Below are positions 25,998-35,154 of a stretch of 64,000 nt of DNA, piece by piece. The notes under the pieces were generated by a model. That model worked only from the letters and a program-made list of their open reading frames with translations. It was not told where the DNA came from and did not search any database. The first letter of the stretch is position 1; the number at the start of each line of letters is the position of its first letter. The position numbers and the translations under genes were made by a program. The DNA is from Pseudomonas fluorescens (lineage in GTDB: Bacteria; Pseudomonadota; Gammaproteobacteria; Pseudomonadales; Pseudomonadaceae): assembly GCF_001307275.1 (NCBI RefSeq), contig NZ_CP012831.1, positions 4,146,501-4,210,500 of the forward strand, given 5' to 3'.

Positions 25998-26141
25998 TCA
26001 GTCTTCGCTGTCGGCCTGGCGGCGTTCAGTGGCTTCCTTGGGCTCGGGTTGCTGGGCATCAGGTTGCCCCCCGGCTTGTAGCGTGGTCGTCTGCTCAGTG
26101 TCGTGCAGGCTTGGGAAGGGGAGATTAGGGATCTCGTGCAT
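25998..26141 (-). CDS. Small 47-residue hydrophilic protein
   Basis: Starts MHEIPNLPFPSLHD with a very good ribosome site (GAGGAG, 6 bases before the ATG) and ends in a Gln/Glu/Arg-rich tail. Likely disordered. Too short for usual gene finders, but the start signal and position between two genes on the same strand support it. Function unknown. Confidence 0.5.
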   Translation of the reverse strand: MHEIPNLPFPSLHDTEQTTTLQAGGQPDAQQPEPKEATERRQADSED

Positions 26142-26283
26142 ATCGCGCTCCTCGCAAAGTCTGTGGATAGATCTGGTAGATCCGCGCTTTTACAAAGCGT
26201 GGGCAGGATACCCCAGGAGAAATGACAAAAAGACTTTTAAATCCAGGCATGCCGACAAAAGGAGTTGTCTGGACAGGTCATGC

Positions 26284-27306
26284 TCAATAGTCGCGTCGCT
26301 TGCGAAACGCCCATCGGCCTGCAATCACGGTAAAGGTTGCCACCAGCGCCACGAGGATCCAGAAGCCCTCGGGGTCACTCGCCAGCGGTACGCCGCCGAC
26401 GTTCATGCCGAAGAAACCGGCAATGATGTTGATGGGCAGCGCCAGGACCGTGACCACTGTCAGGGTGAACAGCGTACGGTTGCTTTGTTCGTTGAGGTTG
26501 GCAGCGATCTCTTCCTGCAGCAGCTTGATCCGCTCGCCCAGGGCGGTGAGGTCGTTGATGATCAGGGCAAACTCCTCGGTGGACTTGCGCAGCTCCTTGA
26601 CGTCTTCCTTCTGCAACCATTGCGGCGGGCGGTTGAGCAAGCGCAGCAACGAGCCTGGCTCCAGGGCCAGCAGGCGTTGCAGGCGCACCAGCACGCGGCG
26701 CTGGGCGCCCAACTCGGAGCGGTTGGTGGACAGTCGTGAAGAGAGCAATTGATCTTCGATCTGGTCGACGCTGAGGCTGGTCTTGCGCACGATCTGAGTC
26801 AGCACTTCGCCTTGGTCGCGCAGCAGATGCACGAGCAGTTCCAGCGGTGAGCGAAAGCTCTCGCCGGCCTTGACCGATGAGCGCAGCTTGTCGACCGAAT
26901 GCAAAGGTTGCAGGCGCGCACTGATGATCAACCGACTGTGCACGCAAACCCACAACGTGGAGACATCCGAGGACACCAGGTTGCTGAGGTTGAACACCAC
27001 ATCGTTGACCACGGCCAGCAATGCCGAGTCGACATGTTCGATCCGGGTCGAGCGTGAGCCTTCGTGCAGGGCTTCGAAAAACTCCTCGGGCAGGGCCAGG
27101 TGGCTTTTCATCCAGCGTTCGCACGCTGCGTGAGCCAGGTTCAGGTGCAGCCAGAGAAACTCATCCGGGTCTTGCGGTTGTTGCAGGCTTTGCAGGGCCT
27201 GGGCCGAATCGATCTCCTTGCCACGCTCGCCGGGGCGGAAACGAAAGCCGTAGAGCAGGCCGAACAGGTCAGGATCGCGATGGCTTTGGTCGATGCTGTG
27301 GTTCAT
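26284..27306 (-). CDS. zntB: CorA-family zinc transporter ZntB
   Basis: 340 residues. A large soluble N-terminal domain rich in helices is followed by two C-terminal membrane helices, the first ending in the GMN signature (FFGMNVGGVPL, near residue 297). The GMNxGGxPL variant is that of ZntB, which moves Zn2+ rather than Mg2+. It forms pentamers in the inner membrane. Single-gene unit. Confidence 0.82.
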   Translation of the reverse strand: MNHSIDQSHRDPDLFGLLYGFRFRPGERGKEIDSAQALQSLQQPQDPDEFLWLHLNLAHAACERWMKSHLALPEEFFEALHEGSRSTRIEHVDSALLAVVNDVVFNLSNLVSSDVSTLWVCVHSRLIISARLQPLHSVDKLRSSVKAGESFRSPLELLVHLLRDQGEVLTQIVRKTSLSVDQIEDQLLSSRLSTNRSELGAQRRVLVRLQRLLALEPGSLLRLLNRPPQWLQKEDVKELRKSTEEFALIINDLTALGERIKLLQEEIAANLNEQSNRTLFTLTVVTVLALPINIIAGFFGMNVGGVPLASDPEGFWILVALVATFTVIAGRWAFRKRRDY

Positions 27307-27452
27307 GAGGGCTCGCTGGCGGGGAGTGCCTGTCGCGGCGACAACAGGTTCACTTGAGCGGCATCATTGCAAGCTTTCTTGAAGGTTTTGTGACAGGTAT
27401 GTCGCGGTGCTGGACCTGTGGAGTTGATAGCGGATTTTCACATACGCCAAAC

Positions 27453-27491
27453 AAAAAGCCGCGCAACTCGAAAGTTGCGCGGCTCTTTTTT
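27453..27491 (-). terminator. Terminator after the PepSY gene
   Basis: AGCCGCGCAACT, four-base loop, AGTTGCGCGGCT, with T or A runs on both sides, so it can work in both directions. Confidence 0.9.
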
Positions 27492-27500
27492 GTCGATGGA

Positions 27501-27806
27501 TCAAGTGTCTTGCTTGTTGCTCAGGACTTTGCCGGTTGTAGCGTCGAAGTCAACGTCAAACTCTTTGCCATCGGCGGTTTTCAGTTCCACTTCATACTCA
27601 TAACCGTTGAAGTGGTTATCCAGGTCGGTGTCGGTGATGGTGGCACCTGGGTGCAACTTCAGGGCTTCTGCGTTCATCGATTCCAGGGATTTGATCTTGC
27701 CTTCCTTGACCAGTTGCGGAACCTGGTCGATTCGAACGTCAGCCTGGGCCAGGCCAGCGGTGAGGGTCAGGGCGGCAGCGGTGAACAGGGCAGTCAAAGT
27801 TTTCAT
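27501..27806 (-). CDS. PepSY-domain periplasmic protein
   Basis: 101 residues. A signal peptide ending ..AGLAQA (about 22) is followed by one PepSY-like unit (YEYEVELKTADGKEFDVDFDATTGKVL). Proteins of this kind are small periplasmic inhibitors or metal/peptide binders, often under two-component control. It has its own strong terminator. No partner gene is adjacent. Confidence 0.85.
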   Translation of the reverse strand: MKTLTALFTAAALTLTAGLAQADVRIDQVPQLVKEGKIKSLESMNAEALKLHPGATITDTDLDNHFNGYEYEVELKTADGKEFDVDFDATTGKVLSNKQDT

Positions 27807-27928
27807 ATGTCTTTCCTTGGTGTCATTAAGGGGTGAGTCGTTTAAGTGGGTTCAGATTATCTCTGGCAACTTAATTCACCCTTAATTCGAAAAAACTTGA
27901 AGCACGTTTCCTGGAAACGTCTTTCGAC

Positions 27929-29056
27929 TCAGTAGCCGTTCTTCTCCAACAGTTGCGTCACACTGCCTGTTTCGGGACGCTTGAAGTACTTGAGCAACTC
28001 ACTGGCACGGTTGGTGAAAATGCCATCGACGCCAGCGTCCATCACTTTCTTGAAGTCCACCGGCTCATCCACGGTGTAGACATGCACCAGCAAACCCTGG
28101 GTATGGGTGTACTGGTTCATCCACGGCTGCACCAGATCCGAGTAACTCTGGCTGCCGCCATGGGTCAAGGCAGCGGACGGACCGGTGCCCACTGCACCCT
28201 GGGCCTTGGCGTACTGGACCCATTTCTCGAATTCCGCCCTGTCCTTGGGTTCCTGCTTGGCATAGTAGACCGCCTTGTCCGTTTCACCGGATTCGGCAAA
28301 CGGCACCTTGGACTTGGGTTCGATGTTGCCCTCGCCGACCCACAGCAAGAGGATCTTCGGCACCTTCGGCATCTCTTTGTGCAACAGTTCCAGGCTGCTC
28401 TTCTCGAAGGTCTGCAAGACCACCTTGCCCTTGCCTTGGCCGACGCCGGTGGCGCTTTTTGCGAGCTTGGAGCCGGAGGGGCTCAACCAGCCACGGTCCT
28501 GCAATTTGTCCTTGAGGTCACGTTCGATGCCGGGAAACAACTTCGGCTCCTTGGTTTCGATATACAGCCCCGGTTTGTGCTGTGGGTTGCCCTGGGCAAT
28601 GTCGATCACTTCATCGAGGGTGAGGATCTTCAGGCCGGCGAACGAAGGGCGGGCGCGGTCCGGGTAGGCGGTGTTGAACCAGCTGCCGGCATCGAGGGTT
28701 TTGAGTTCCGCCATGGTGAACTCGTTGGCGGTGCTGTCCTTGCGTTCGGGAAACTTGGTGGCGACATCCGTGGTGCGCAGCAGACTGTCGTCATGCAGGA
28801 CGAACAACACTCCGTCCTTGCTGCGTTGCAGGTCCAGTTCCAGATAGTCGGCGCCCAGGTCGCGAGCCAGCTTGTAGGCAGCGGCGGTGGATTCCGGCGC
28901 GTCGAACGAGGCACCGCGGTGGGCAATGACCGCCGGATGCGGAATGCCTTGAAGGGTTGCCAGGGCCTTGGGGCTCGGGGCTTCGGAGGCTTGTGTCTGG
29001 CCAAAGCCGAGCAACAGGCTCAGCACCAAGGCGCTGCGGGTGAAGGTGACAGGCAT
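27929..29056 (-). CDS. glpQ: Periplasmic glycerophosphodiester phosphodiesterase
   Basis: 375 residues with a signal peptide (1-23). The GDPD motif HRGASFDAPESTAAAY (about 45-60), the metal/acid pair ELDLQRSKDG and the second histidine in LHDDSL are all present. It releases glycerol-3-phosphate from deacylated phospholipids in the periplasm. No Pho box was seen in the 390 bp upstream. Confidence 0.9.
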   Translation of the reverse strand: MPVTFTRSALVLSLLLGFGQTQASEAPSPKALATLQGIPHPAVIAHRGASFDAPESTAAAYKLARDLGADYLELDLQRSKDGVLFVLHDDSLLRTTDVATKFPERKDSTANEFTMAELKTLDAGSWFNTAYPDRARPSFAGLKILTLDEVIDIAQGNPQHKPGLYIETKEPKLFPGIERDLKDKLQDRGWLSPSGSKLAKSATGVGQGKGKVVLQTFEKSSLELLHKEMPKVPKILLLWVGEGNIEPKSKVPFAESGETDKAVYYAKQEPKDRAEFEKWVQYAKAQGAVGTGPSAALTHGGSQSYSDLVQPWMNQYTHTQGLLVHVYTVDEPVDFKKVMDAGVDGIFTNRASELLKYFKRPETGSVTQLLEKNGY

Positions 29057-29446
29057 GCTCGAGATCCTTTCGTGATTTTCAAAGGCTTCTCTTTTAACAA
29101 TTGAACGCGTTCGGCGCTATCGCCAAACCGACCTAAACCTGCGCAATGCAATTTTCCCCTCGCCTGAGACTGCTATGCAGACCGCTTGGCTCAGCGATTT
29201 TCGTGTATTAAAAGGGGTGGAGTCCGGCGTCGATCATTCTGAATATTTACAAGAAAATTCCTATCCCTCCATCGATTCGCTCGCTGAAACAGTGTGTACG
29301 GCGTAGTTCCCTGTGTTGTCGGGCTTGGCTAAAAAAATCGAGCAATATCGCCTAACGGTTCTGGCAGTGCTTCTGTTTTTTTCGACTCTTACTATGCGCG
29401 GCAGAGCGAAACAGTTCGCTTGTATTCTCCATGCCAAAGGATCGAC
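29057..29446. other. Intergenic region between glpQ and the amidase gene
   Basis: About 390 bp with no gene that I can support. It holds both divergent promoters. An inverted repeat AGCGAA-ACAG-TTCGCT at 29405-29420, just before the amidase start, may be an operator. Confidence 0.4.
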
Positions 29447-31036
29447 ATGAGTAATAAAAGAACGTTGTGGATAGCCAAGCTCGGGTTTTTATCTTGCCTT
29501 GCAATCACTGTCCAAGCCCAGGCAAAAACAACTGAACATGCCACGCAGGCCTACGAGTATTTGAGTGTCACGGAACTCAATCAGAGATTGACTGCCAACC
29601 AGCTGACTTCGGTGGAACTGGTGAACTATTTGAATAACCGGATCCAGACGCTGGATAAGGAAGGACCTCACCTCAAGGCTGTTCTCGAACTGAATCCTCA
29701 GGCCCTGGCAGATGCAGCGTTACGCGACAGTGAGCGTGCAAGCGGTAACGTTCGAGGTCCGCTGCACGGTATACCGGTATTGATCAAGGACAATATCGAC
29801 ACTGCGGACCAGATGCAGACTTCTGCCGGCTCACTGGCGATGGTGGGGATGCCGGCCGCGCAGGACGCCTTCGTCATCCAGCGGCTACGCGACGCTGGCG
29901 CCATTATCCTGGGCAAAGCCAACATGAGCGAATGGGCTGGAATGAGGGACCTGAGGGTGCCACAAGGGTGGAGCGGCCGAGGTGGGCAAGGACTCAATCC
30001 TCATGTTTTAAGCGCAGGTACCTGTGGCTCCAGCTCCGGCTCGGCGGCTAGTGTGGCTGCGGGTTTTGCGCCCATTTCGGTGGGCACCGAGACCAATGGC
30101 TCGATCATCTGCCCATCCGCCGTCAATGGGGTCGTAGGCTTCAAACCCAGCCTTGGATTGCTGAGTCGCTCGGGTGTCGTTCCAATCACCCGGCGGCAGG
30201 ACACCCCCGGGCCAATAGCGCGCAACGTCTATGATGTCGCTTTGCTGCTGTACCAGTTGGCAGGCTCCGATCCAGCCGACCCGCTGACCGGCAATGCACC
30301 GCAAGGCTCCGATTACACCAGCGCTTTATCCACCGAGGCGTTGCAAGGCAAACGCATTGGGGTGGTCCTGGATGAAGGCGAGAAACATCTCGGCGCGTTT
30401 CCGCTGTTTCCCGTCGTGAAGAGCGTGAAGCGGTCGCAATGTGATTTGGGTAACGGGATGGTGCACGACCTCAGCCCTCAATATTGCGCGGCGGTAAAAA
30501 CCCTCAGGGATAATGGCGCTACCCTTGTTCCGGTGACGCTGAGCCTTCCAGACATGAGCAACTACGTTCAAGTATTGGCAGCGGCGATGAAGCTCGAACT
30601 GCAGACTTACTTGAGTACTCGTAGCGGGTTGCCAATTACGTCTATTGAAACGTTGATAGATTTCAACGAGCAAAATCCGGTGGAAGGGAACCATGGCCAG
30701 GGGATGCTTGAGCAAATCAACGCGCAAACGTTAAGTGAAGAACAAGTTGATGCTCTATGGTTGCCGATACGGGCAAGTTTCAAAAGCCTCATCGACACTC
30801 AATTCCAGAATCACACGCTGGATGTCATGGTGGCCGATTATGACTATATCTCCCAGCCGAGCGCTGCCATCGCAGGCTACCCGATCATCACCGTACCGTC
30901 CGGTGTAGAGCCGGAGGGTGAGCCAACTTCCATATCGTTTATCGGGTCCATGTGGCAAGACGCCGGGGTATTGGGATTTGCCTATGCCTATGAGCAAGCT
31001 TCCTTGAAACTGGTCCATCCAACATTCAGACCGTGA
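29447..31036 (+). CDS. Exported amidase-signature enzyme
   Basis: 529 residues from the ATG at 29447, with an AAGGATC site; this start gives a signal peptide (about 1-26, ending AQA). The amidase signature has Lys in IPVLIKDNID, the glycine/serine stretch GTCGSSSGSAASVA with the cis-Ser and the nucleophile in ETNGSIICPSAVNG. It should hydrolyse an amide or ester in the periplasm; the family is broad, so the substrate cannot be stated. A hairpin follows the gene. Confidence 0.85.
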   Translation: MSNKRTLWIAKLGFLSCLAITVQAQAKTTEHATQAYEYLSVTELNQRLTANQLTSVELVNYLNNRIQTLDKEGPHLKAVLELNPQALADAALRDSERASGNVRGPLHGIPVLIKDNIDTADQMQTSAGSLAMVGMPAAQDAFVIQRLRDAGAIILGKANMSEWAGMRDLRVPQGWSGRGGQGLNPHVLSAGTCGSSSGSAASVAAGFAPISVGTETNGSIICPSAVNGVVGFKPSLGLLSRSGVVPITRRQDTPGPIARNVYDVALLLYQLAGSDPADPLTGNAPQGSDYTSALSTEALQGKRIGVVLDEGEKHLGAFPLFPVVKSVKRSQCDLGNGMVHDLSPQYCAAVKTLRDNGATLVPVTLSLPDMSNYVQVLAAAMKLELQTYLSTRSGLPITSIETLIDFNEQNPVEGNHGQGMLEQINAQTLSEEQVDALWLPIRASFKSLIDTQFQNHTLDVMVADYDYISQPSAAIAGYPIITVPSGVEPEGEPTSISFIGSMWQDAGVLGFAYAYEQASLKLVHPTFRP

Positions 31037-31049
31037 CGAGGCACTGATC

Positions 31050-31078
31050 CGATGAGCCGGGAACTGCCCGGCTCATCG
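31050..31078 (+). terminator. Hairpin after the amidase gene
   Basis: CGATGAGCCGGG, five-base loop, CCCGGCTCATCG: a perfect 12-bp stem. The downstream T tract is weak (CTCATTTAAT). Confidence 0.6.
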
Positions 31079-31255
31079 AGCTCATTTAATCCAGGTCGGG
31101 ACGAATTCCTCTGTTGCGGTGCTTTTTCAGGCCGGTCTACGGTAATCTTGGCCGCACAGTTTCCCCGCAGAGGGAAACCTCAATTCCAGCATCCGCTTGC
31201 CCTGCGTGTAAACCATTGATCAGACGTCCCGAGGGACGCATCCATGAGGTTTACC

Positions 31256-31582
31256 ATGCGCACCACTTCGACATTCATCTGCCAGGCCGCCGACCAGCTC
31301 AAGGGTTTTGTCGGCCTGAACCGCAAGACTGGCCAGTACATTGTGCGGTTCAGCGAAGACGCCTTCGGCATGGACGTGGCCGACGACGGCATCATTCCCA
31401 CCAGCGAATTTGTCTGGGCCCCCGCAGCAGACGGCGCCATGGCCCTCAAGCGCGAGCGGATCCAGCTGTTGCTGGACCAGAACATCGACGACCGCATCAA
31501 CCTCACCGAACCTTTGCGGGTGTACATGGCCCGCAGCGATCTGCCGGAAATCGTGGCGGTGCGGCAGTTGGTGGAAGGCTGA
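31256..31582 (+). CDS. Conserved hypothetical protein
   Basis: 108 residues from the ATG at 31256 (MRTTSTFIC); another ATG lies four codons upstream. No signal peptide or membrane segment. The sequence (GFVGLNRKTGQYIVRFSEDAFGMDV) matches no domain I can name. It stands alone, followed by a REP doublet. The coding look (codon use, length) is convincing; the role is unknown. Confidence 0.65.
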   Translation: MRTTSTFICQAADQLKGFVGLNRKTGQYIVRFSEDAFGMDVADDGIIPTSEFVWAPAADGAMALKRERIQLLLDQNIDDRINLTEPLRVYMARSDLPEIVAVRQLVEG

Positions 31583-31612
31583 GGCCTCGATCTTGAACTG
31601 AACAGAAACCCT

Positions 31613-31699
31613 GTGGGAGCGAGCTTGCTCGCGATAGCGGTGGATCAGCCAACATCACCGTGACTGACATACCGCCATCGCGAGCAAGCTCGCTCCCAC
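31613..31699. repeat. REP doublet, family B (inverted pair)
   Basis: Inverted pair of GTGGGAGCGAGCTTGCTCGC copies downstream of the hypothetical gene. Confidence 0.9.
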
Positions 31700-31718
31700 A
31701 AGGATTGGTGTCCTGGTA

Positions 31719-32033
31719 TTAGTTTGGGCGTTGGAAGGCATAGTCCCGTTCGACCTTGCACACCCTCGTATGGCAATGGGTGTACCAGGTTGAGCGACCG
31801 CGCTCACGGATCGCGCGGTGTTCGGGATGCTGCTTCCAGGCCAGGATCGCGGCTTCATCGCTCCAATACGACACAGTAATCCCAAGGCCATCGTCGCCAC
31901 GGGCCGATTCGACACCTAAAAATCCGCGCTGCTCCCGGGCCAGGGCCAGCATGCGCTCGGCGGCTTCGGCGTAGCCTTGGTCCCCTTCGGTACGCAGGGA
32001 GGTGAAAATCACGGCGTAACAGTGGGCGCTCAT
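31719..32033 (-). CDS. Antibiotic biosynthesis monooxygenase (ABM) domain protein
   Basis: 104 residues with the ferredoxin-like ABM fold seen in YgiN and related small monooxygenases or haem-degrading enzymes (YAVIFTSLRT ... GFLGVESARG ... ITVSYWSDEAAILAWK). The start codon overlaps the stop of the upstream GATase gene (ATGA), so they are translated together. Substrate unknown. Confidence 0.82.
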   Translation of the reverse strand: MSAHCYAVIFTSLRTEGDQGYAEAAERMLALAREQRGFLGVESARGDDGLGITVSYWSDEAAILAWKQHPEHRAIRERGRSTWYTHCHTRVCKVERDYAFQRPN

Positions 32034-32740
32034 GACATTTTCCTTGCGCAGACTTCGACAAACGCGCGGACCAGCGGCGGCACCCGGCCTTCCAGCGCGG
32101 CTCGTTCAGGCTGGAACAGCGTGGCGACAAAGAACGGATGGTCCTGCAGCTCCACCGCTCGCAGGTCGCCGGCCGAATCCCGGGCGACGGCGTGCAGGCG
32201 CTGGCTCAGCAAGTCTTTTTCAAAGTCCGGATTGACCCCGAAGCGGCAATGGTAGCCCTCGAACGCGGTCTGTCGGCCATAGGCCTTGGCGATCAACGAG
32301 CCCGCCTCGAGTTGAAGGCTGTCGATGGTTTCCACCAGGGCGCAGCTCAGCGGCGTCAACAGCGCCCGTTCAGCCTCGGGAGAGGTTTCACCATGGACGG
32401 CGTCGACCCAGCCCATCACGTGACGGGCATATTCCAGCACGGCATGCTGAAAACCACCGCAGGTGCCCAGGAAAGGGCGACGCTGTTCGCGGGCAAAACG
32501 AATGGCTTGCAAGGCGCCGGCTTCGTTTTGGTAGGGGCTGCCGGGCACACACCAGACGCCGTCGAAATCCTCCAGCACAGCATTGTCGGTAATGAGCGGC
32601 GTTGCCAGCCATTGCAGGCGAAGGGCATGGCCGGTTTGTGTGCCTGCCAGCTCAAGTGCGCGGGGGATCGCCCGGTGAGCGGTGATGTGTGGATCGTGGT
32701 CGCCGACCAGGGCGATGTTTAACGCATGCTGTTTTTCCAT
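32030..32740 (-). CDS. Class I glutamine amidotransferase-like protein (CTP synthase C-terminal related)
   Basis: 236 residues with the GATase fold. The nucleophile elbow is GTCGGFQ (Cys near residue 93). At the place of the catalytic His-Glu pair the sequence reads TLFQPERAAL, so His is replaced by Gln while Glu is kept. The family is known as CTP synthase C-terminal region-related proteins. No synthase domain is attached. It is divergent from a LysR regulator with an LysR-type motif between them, and coupled to the ABM gene downstream. Confidence 0.8.
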   Translation of the reverse strand: MEKQHALNIALVGDHDPHITAHRAIPRALELAGTQTGHALRLQWLATPLITDNAVLEDFDGVWCVPGSPYQNEAGALQAIRFAREQRRPFLGTCGGFQHAVLEYARHVMGWVDAVHGETSPEAERALLTPLSCALVETIDSLQLEAGSLIAKAYGRQTAFEGYHCRFGVNPDFEKDLLSQRLHAVARDSAGDLRAVELQDHPFFVATLFQPERAALEGRVPPLVRAFVEVCARKMS

Positions 32741-32779
32741 GGGAGCTCGCCGCTTGTTGATTCCTGGTGGCCACTATAG

Positions 32780-32796
32780 ATTGGCGTTCACGCAAT
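32780..32796. promoter_or_regulatory. LysR-type operator between the GATase and LysR genes
   Basis: ATTGGCGTTCACGCAAT has inverted ATTG/CAAT ends with T-N11-A spacing. A second ATTGGCGTT follows 21 bases later. It fits control of both divergent genes. Confidence 0.5.
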
Positions 32797-32816
32797 CAAT
32801 ATTGGCGTTTATCCAA

Positions 32817-33701
32817 GTGATCAATGCAGCAACGCACTATCGTCTGGACTATCCCGATCTGTCCCTGATCCTGGCGCTGGTCCGGGGTGGCTCGCTGGCA
32901 CGGGCCGCTCGGCTGCTGCAGGTGGACGTGTCCACGGTGTTTCGTTCGGTACGTCGGCTGGAGGCAGCCCTGGGCCAGCCCTTGTTCGAGAAAAGCCGTT
33001 CCGGGTACTTGCCCACGAGCCTGGCCCAGGCATTGGCCGAACAAGCCGAACGCGCCGAGCAGGCCTTGGAGGCGGCGCGAGTGGGGGTGGAGCAGGGCGG
33101 CGAGGTCATCAGCGGGACGGTGCGCCTGACGTGCAGTGATTCGGTCCTGCAAGCGTTGTTGCTGCCGGCGCTGGCGCGTTTCATGCCTGCTTATCCGGCG
33201 TTGAGCCTCGAGTTGAGCACCTCGAATGACTTCGCCAACCTCAGCCGCCGGGATGCCGACATCGCGTTGCGACTGACCCGTACGCCGCCGGAGCACTTGG
33301 TTGGTCGCAACCTCGGCAATGTGACGTTCCGGGTATGTGCCGGTGCCACGTACCTGCGCTCGGCGAATGTGGATGACCTGGCCGCCATGACCTGGATCGC
33401 GCCGGACGATTTTCTCCCCGATCACCCCACCGTGGCCTGGCGTCGTCAGCATTTACCCGGCGTAGTGCCCGCCTATCGCTGCAACAGCATGCTCTCTGTC
33501 ACCGAACTGGTGCGGGCGGGTTTGGGGGTGGCGGCGCTGCCGGACTTTCTGATCGACGAAAACCAGGGCCTGATGCCACTCGGTGAACCGTTGCAGGGAT
33601 ATGACACGGCTCTGTGGCTCCTGACCCGCCCGGATTGCCGGGCCTTGCGTTCGGTGGTGACCTTGTTCGATGAGTTGGGGCGCAATCTGCGGTGGCGCTG
33701 A
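32817..33701 (+). CDS. LysR-family regulator
   Basis: 294 residues from a GTG at 32817; the open frame runs further upstream into the GATase gene. The N-terminal HTH (LARAARLLQVDVSTVFRSVRRLEAAL) and the C-terminal effector-binding domain (from about residue 92) are typical. It probably controls the divergent GATase-ABM operon through the T-N11-A site. Effector unknown. Confidence 0.85.
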   Translation: MINAATHYRLDYPDLSLILALVRGGSLARAARLLQVDVSTVFRSVRRLEAALGQPLFEKSRSGYLPTSLAQALAEQAERAEQALEAARVGVEQGGEVISGTVRLTCSDSVLQALLLPALARFMPAYPALSLELSTSNDFANLSRRDADIALRLTRTPPEHLVGRNLGNVTFRVCAGATYLRSANVDDLAAMTWIAPDDFLPDHPTVAWRRQHLPGVVPAYRCNSMLSVTELVRAGLGVAALPDFLIDENQGLMPLGEPLQGYDTALWLLTRPDCRALRSVVTLFDELGRNLRWR

Positions 33702-33793
33702 CTTTTAACGCGCGGGCTGTGCATGACTCAATGGATGATGATCCCCCAACGGTTATAGTGCCTTGAGCACCAGCCCTGGCAGAGAACATCACG

Positions 33794-34327
33794 ATGACGA
33801 AGTCTTCCCAAACCACTCCCTCCGCACCCGTTGACCACTTGCGTTTTCATCGCCCTCACGCTCATCTGGCGCCGACTTTTGGCAATGACCGCTTTGCGCT
33901 GAGGGCGGAGGCGTTCGCGCGTTTTTTCGGGACGCCGATGTTCCTCGGTGCGCAGACTTTGATCGTGCTGCTATGGGTCAGCCTGAACCTGATGGGGGTC
34001 TTTCACTTCGATGCTTACCCGTTCATCTTGCTGAATCTGGCGTTCAGCCTGCAGTCAGCCTATGCTGCCCCGCTGATTTTGCTGGCGCAAACCCGGCAGG
34101 CCGCTCGGGACAAGGCCCAGGCGGAAGCCGATGCGCAACATCGCGAAGCCTTGGCCGTCGCCAACAGCGAGCGCCAGGCCCAGGCCGCGCAGAACACGGC
34201 GCAGTTGCTCCAATTGTTGGAGCAGAACACCCGCCTGACGGAAATGACCAAGGCGTTGACCGAGCGTATCGACAGCTTGACCACCGAAATGCACCAGAAG
34301 GTCGTGCACAACCCATCGATGCGGTAG
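33794..34327 (+). CDS. DUF1003 membrane protein
   Basis: 177 residues. The DUF1003 core has two membrane helices (about 51-70 and 77-98, including FLGAQTLIVLLWVSLNL and YPFILLNLAFSLQSAYAAPLI) preceded by a conserved FGNDRFALRAEAFARFFGT. A cytoplasmic coiled-coil tail follows (about 100-170). Function unknown. Single gene. Confidence 0.85.
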   Translation: MTKSSQTTPSAPVDHLRFHRPHAHLAPTFGNDRFALRAEAFARFFGTPMFLGAQTLIVLLWVSLNLMGVFHFDAYPFILLNLAFSLQSAYAAPLILLAQTRQAARDKAQAEADAQHREALAVANSERQAQAAQNTAQLLQLLEQNTRLTEMTKALTERIDSLTTEMHQKVVHNPSMR

Positions 34328-34356
34328 TCCCTCATCCAGCGGGATGCGCCAGCCAA

Positions 34357-34971
34357 TCAGGCCTGGTAACGACTCAGGAACATGTCGAGGGCCGATTCGA
34401 TCACCCGGGCCTGCTCCTCCTGGGTCAGGCTCGGTTGCCCCATGGAAACCTGCGGCCAGAAGGCGAACGTCTTGAGTAGCCCATGCATTTGCTGGGCGGC
34501 AAATGCCGGCTCCACGGGCTTCAACCGAGCATCGGCCTGGGCCTGGCGAATCCAGGCCGTCAGGCCTTCTTCACGCTGGCCCATGCGCGACACCATGTCC
34601 TGGGCCCGTTCCGGGGAATGAATCGTTGCGGCGATGGCGATGCGCGCCAGGTCGAGGAAATTCTCGTCCGCCAGCAGGCGCAGTTTGGCTTGCAGCAACG
34701 TTTGAAGCTGCTCCCGCAGCGGCGTTTGCGAGCTGTAGGGCATGTCCTGTTCTGCGGTGATGCTGTTCCATAACCGATTCAGAATTTCGGCAAACAGCTC
34801 TTCCTTGCTGGGGAAATGGTTGTACACCGTGCGCTTCGATACGCCGGCAGTCGCCGCGATCTTGTCCATGCTGGTGATCTCGAAACCGCTGCTACGGAAT
34901 TCAGCAATCGCGGCCTGGAGGATGGCTTCGCGTTTTCGCTCGGTAAGGCGCTGCGGTACGGTCATGGGCAT
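34357..34971 (-). CDS. TetR-family repressor
   Basis: 204 residues; ATG at 34971, or two codons later at 34965. The N-terminal HTH (MDKIAATAGVSKRTVYNHFPSKEELF, about 34-59) is followed by an AcrR-type C-terminal ligand domain. A perfect 11-bp-arm palindrome between it and the divergent MBL gene is very likely its operator. It probably represses both genes and is released by an unknown ligand. Confidence 0.88.
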   Translation of the reverse strand: MPMTVPQRLTERKREAILQAAIAEFRSSGFEITSMDKIAATAGVSKRTVYNHFPSKEELFAEILNRLWNSITAEQDMPYSSQTPLREQLQTLLQAKLRLLADENFLDLARIAIAATIHSPERAQDMVSRMGQREEGLTAWIRQAQADARLKPVEPAFAAQQMHGLLKTFAFWPQVSMGQPSLTQEEQARVIESALDMFLSRYQA

Positions 34972-35036
34972 TCGTCGGTTGAGAGGAGAGAACTTACACT
35001 CGGCAGTTTACTTGCTCCCGGCATTCATGCAATCTA

Positions 35037-35062
35037 GAAACTACACCGAGTGGTGTAGTTTC
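35037..35062. promoter_or_regulatory. TetR operator, perfect 26-bp palindrome
   Basis: Arms GAAACTACACC and GGTGTAGTTTC are separated by GAGT. It lies between the TetR gene and the divergent MBL-fold hydrolase gene. Confidence 0.75.
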
Positions 35063-35154
35063 TGTGTCAAACGGCTGAGCGTGCATGCAACGGCCATCCA
35101 GCGTCCCACAACGGCGAAGCGCAATTGCGACGACGTCCTTGGAGTTATCGCACC

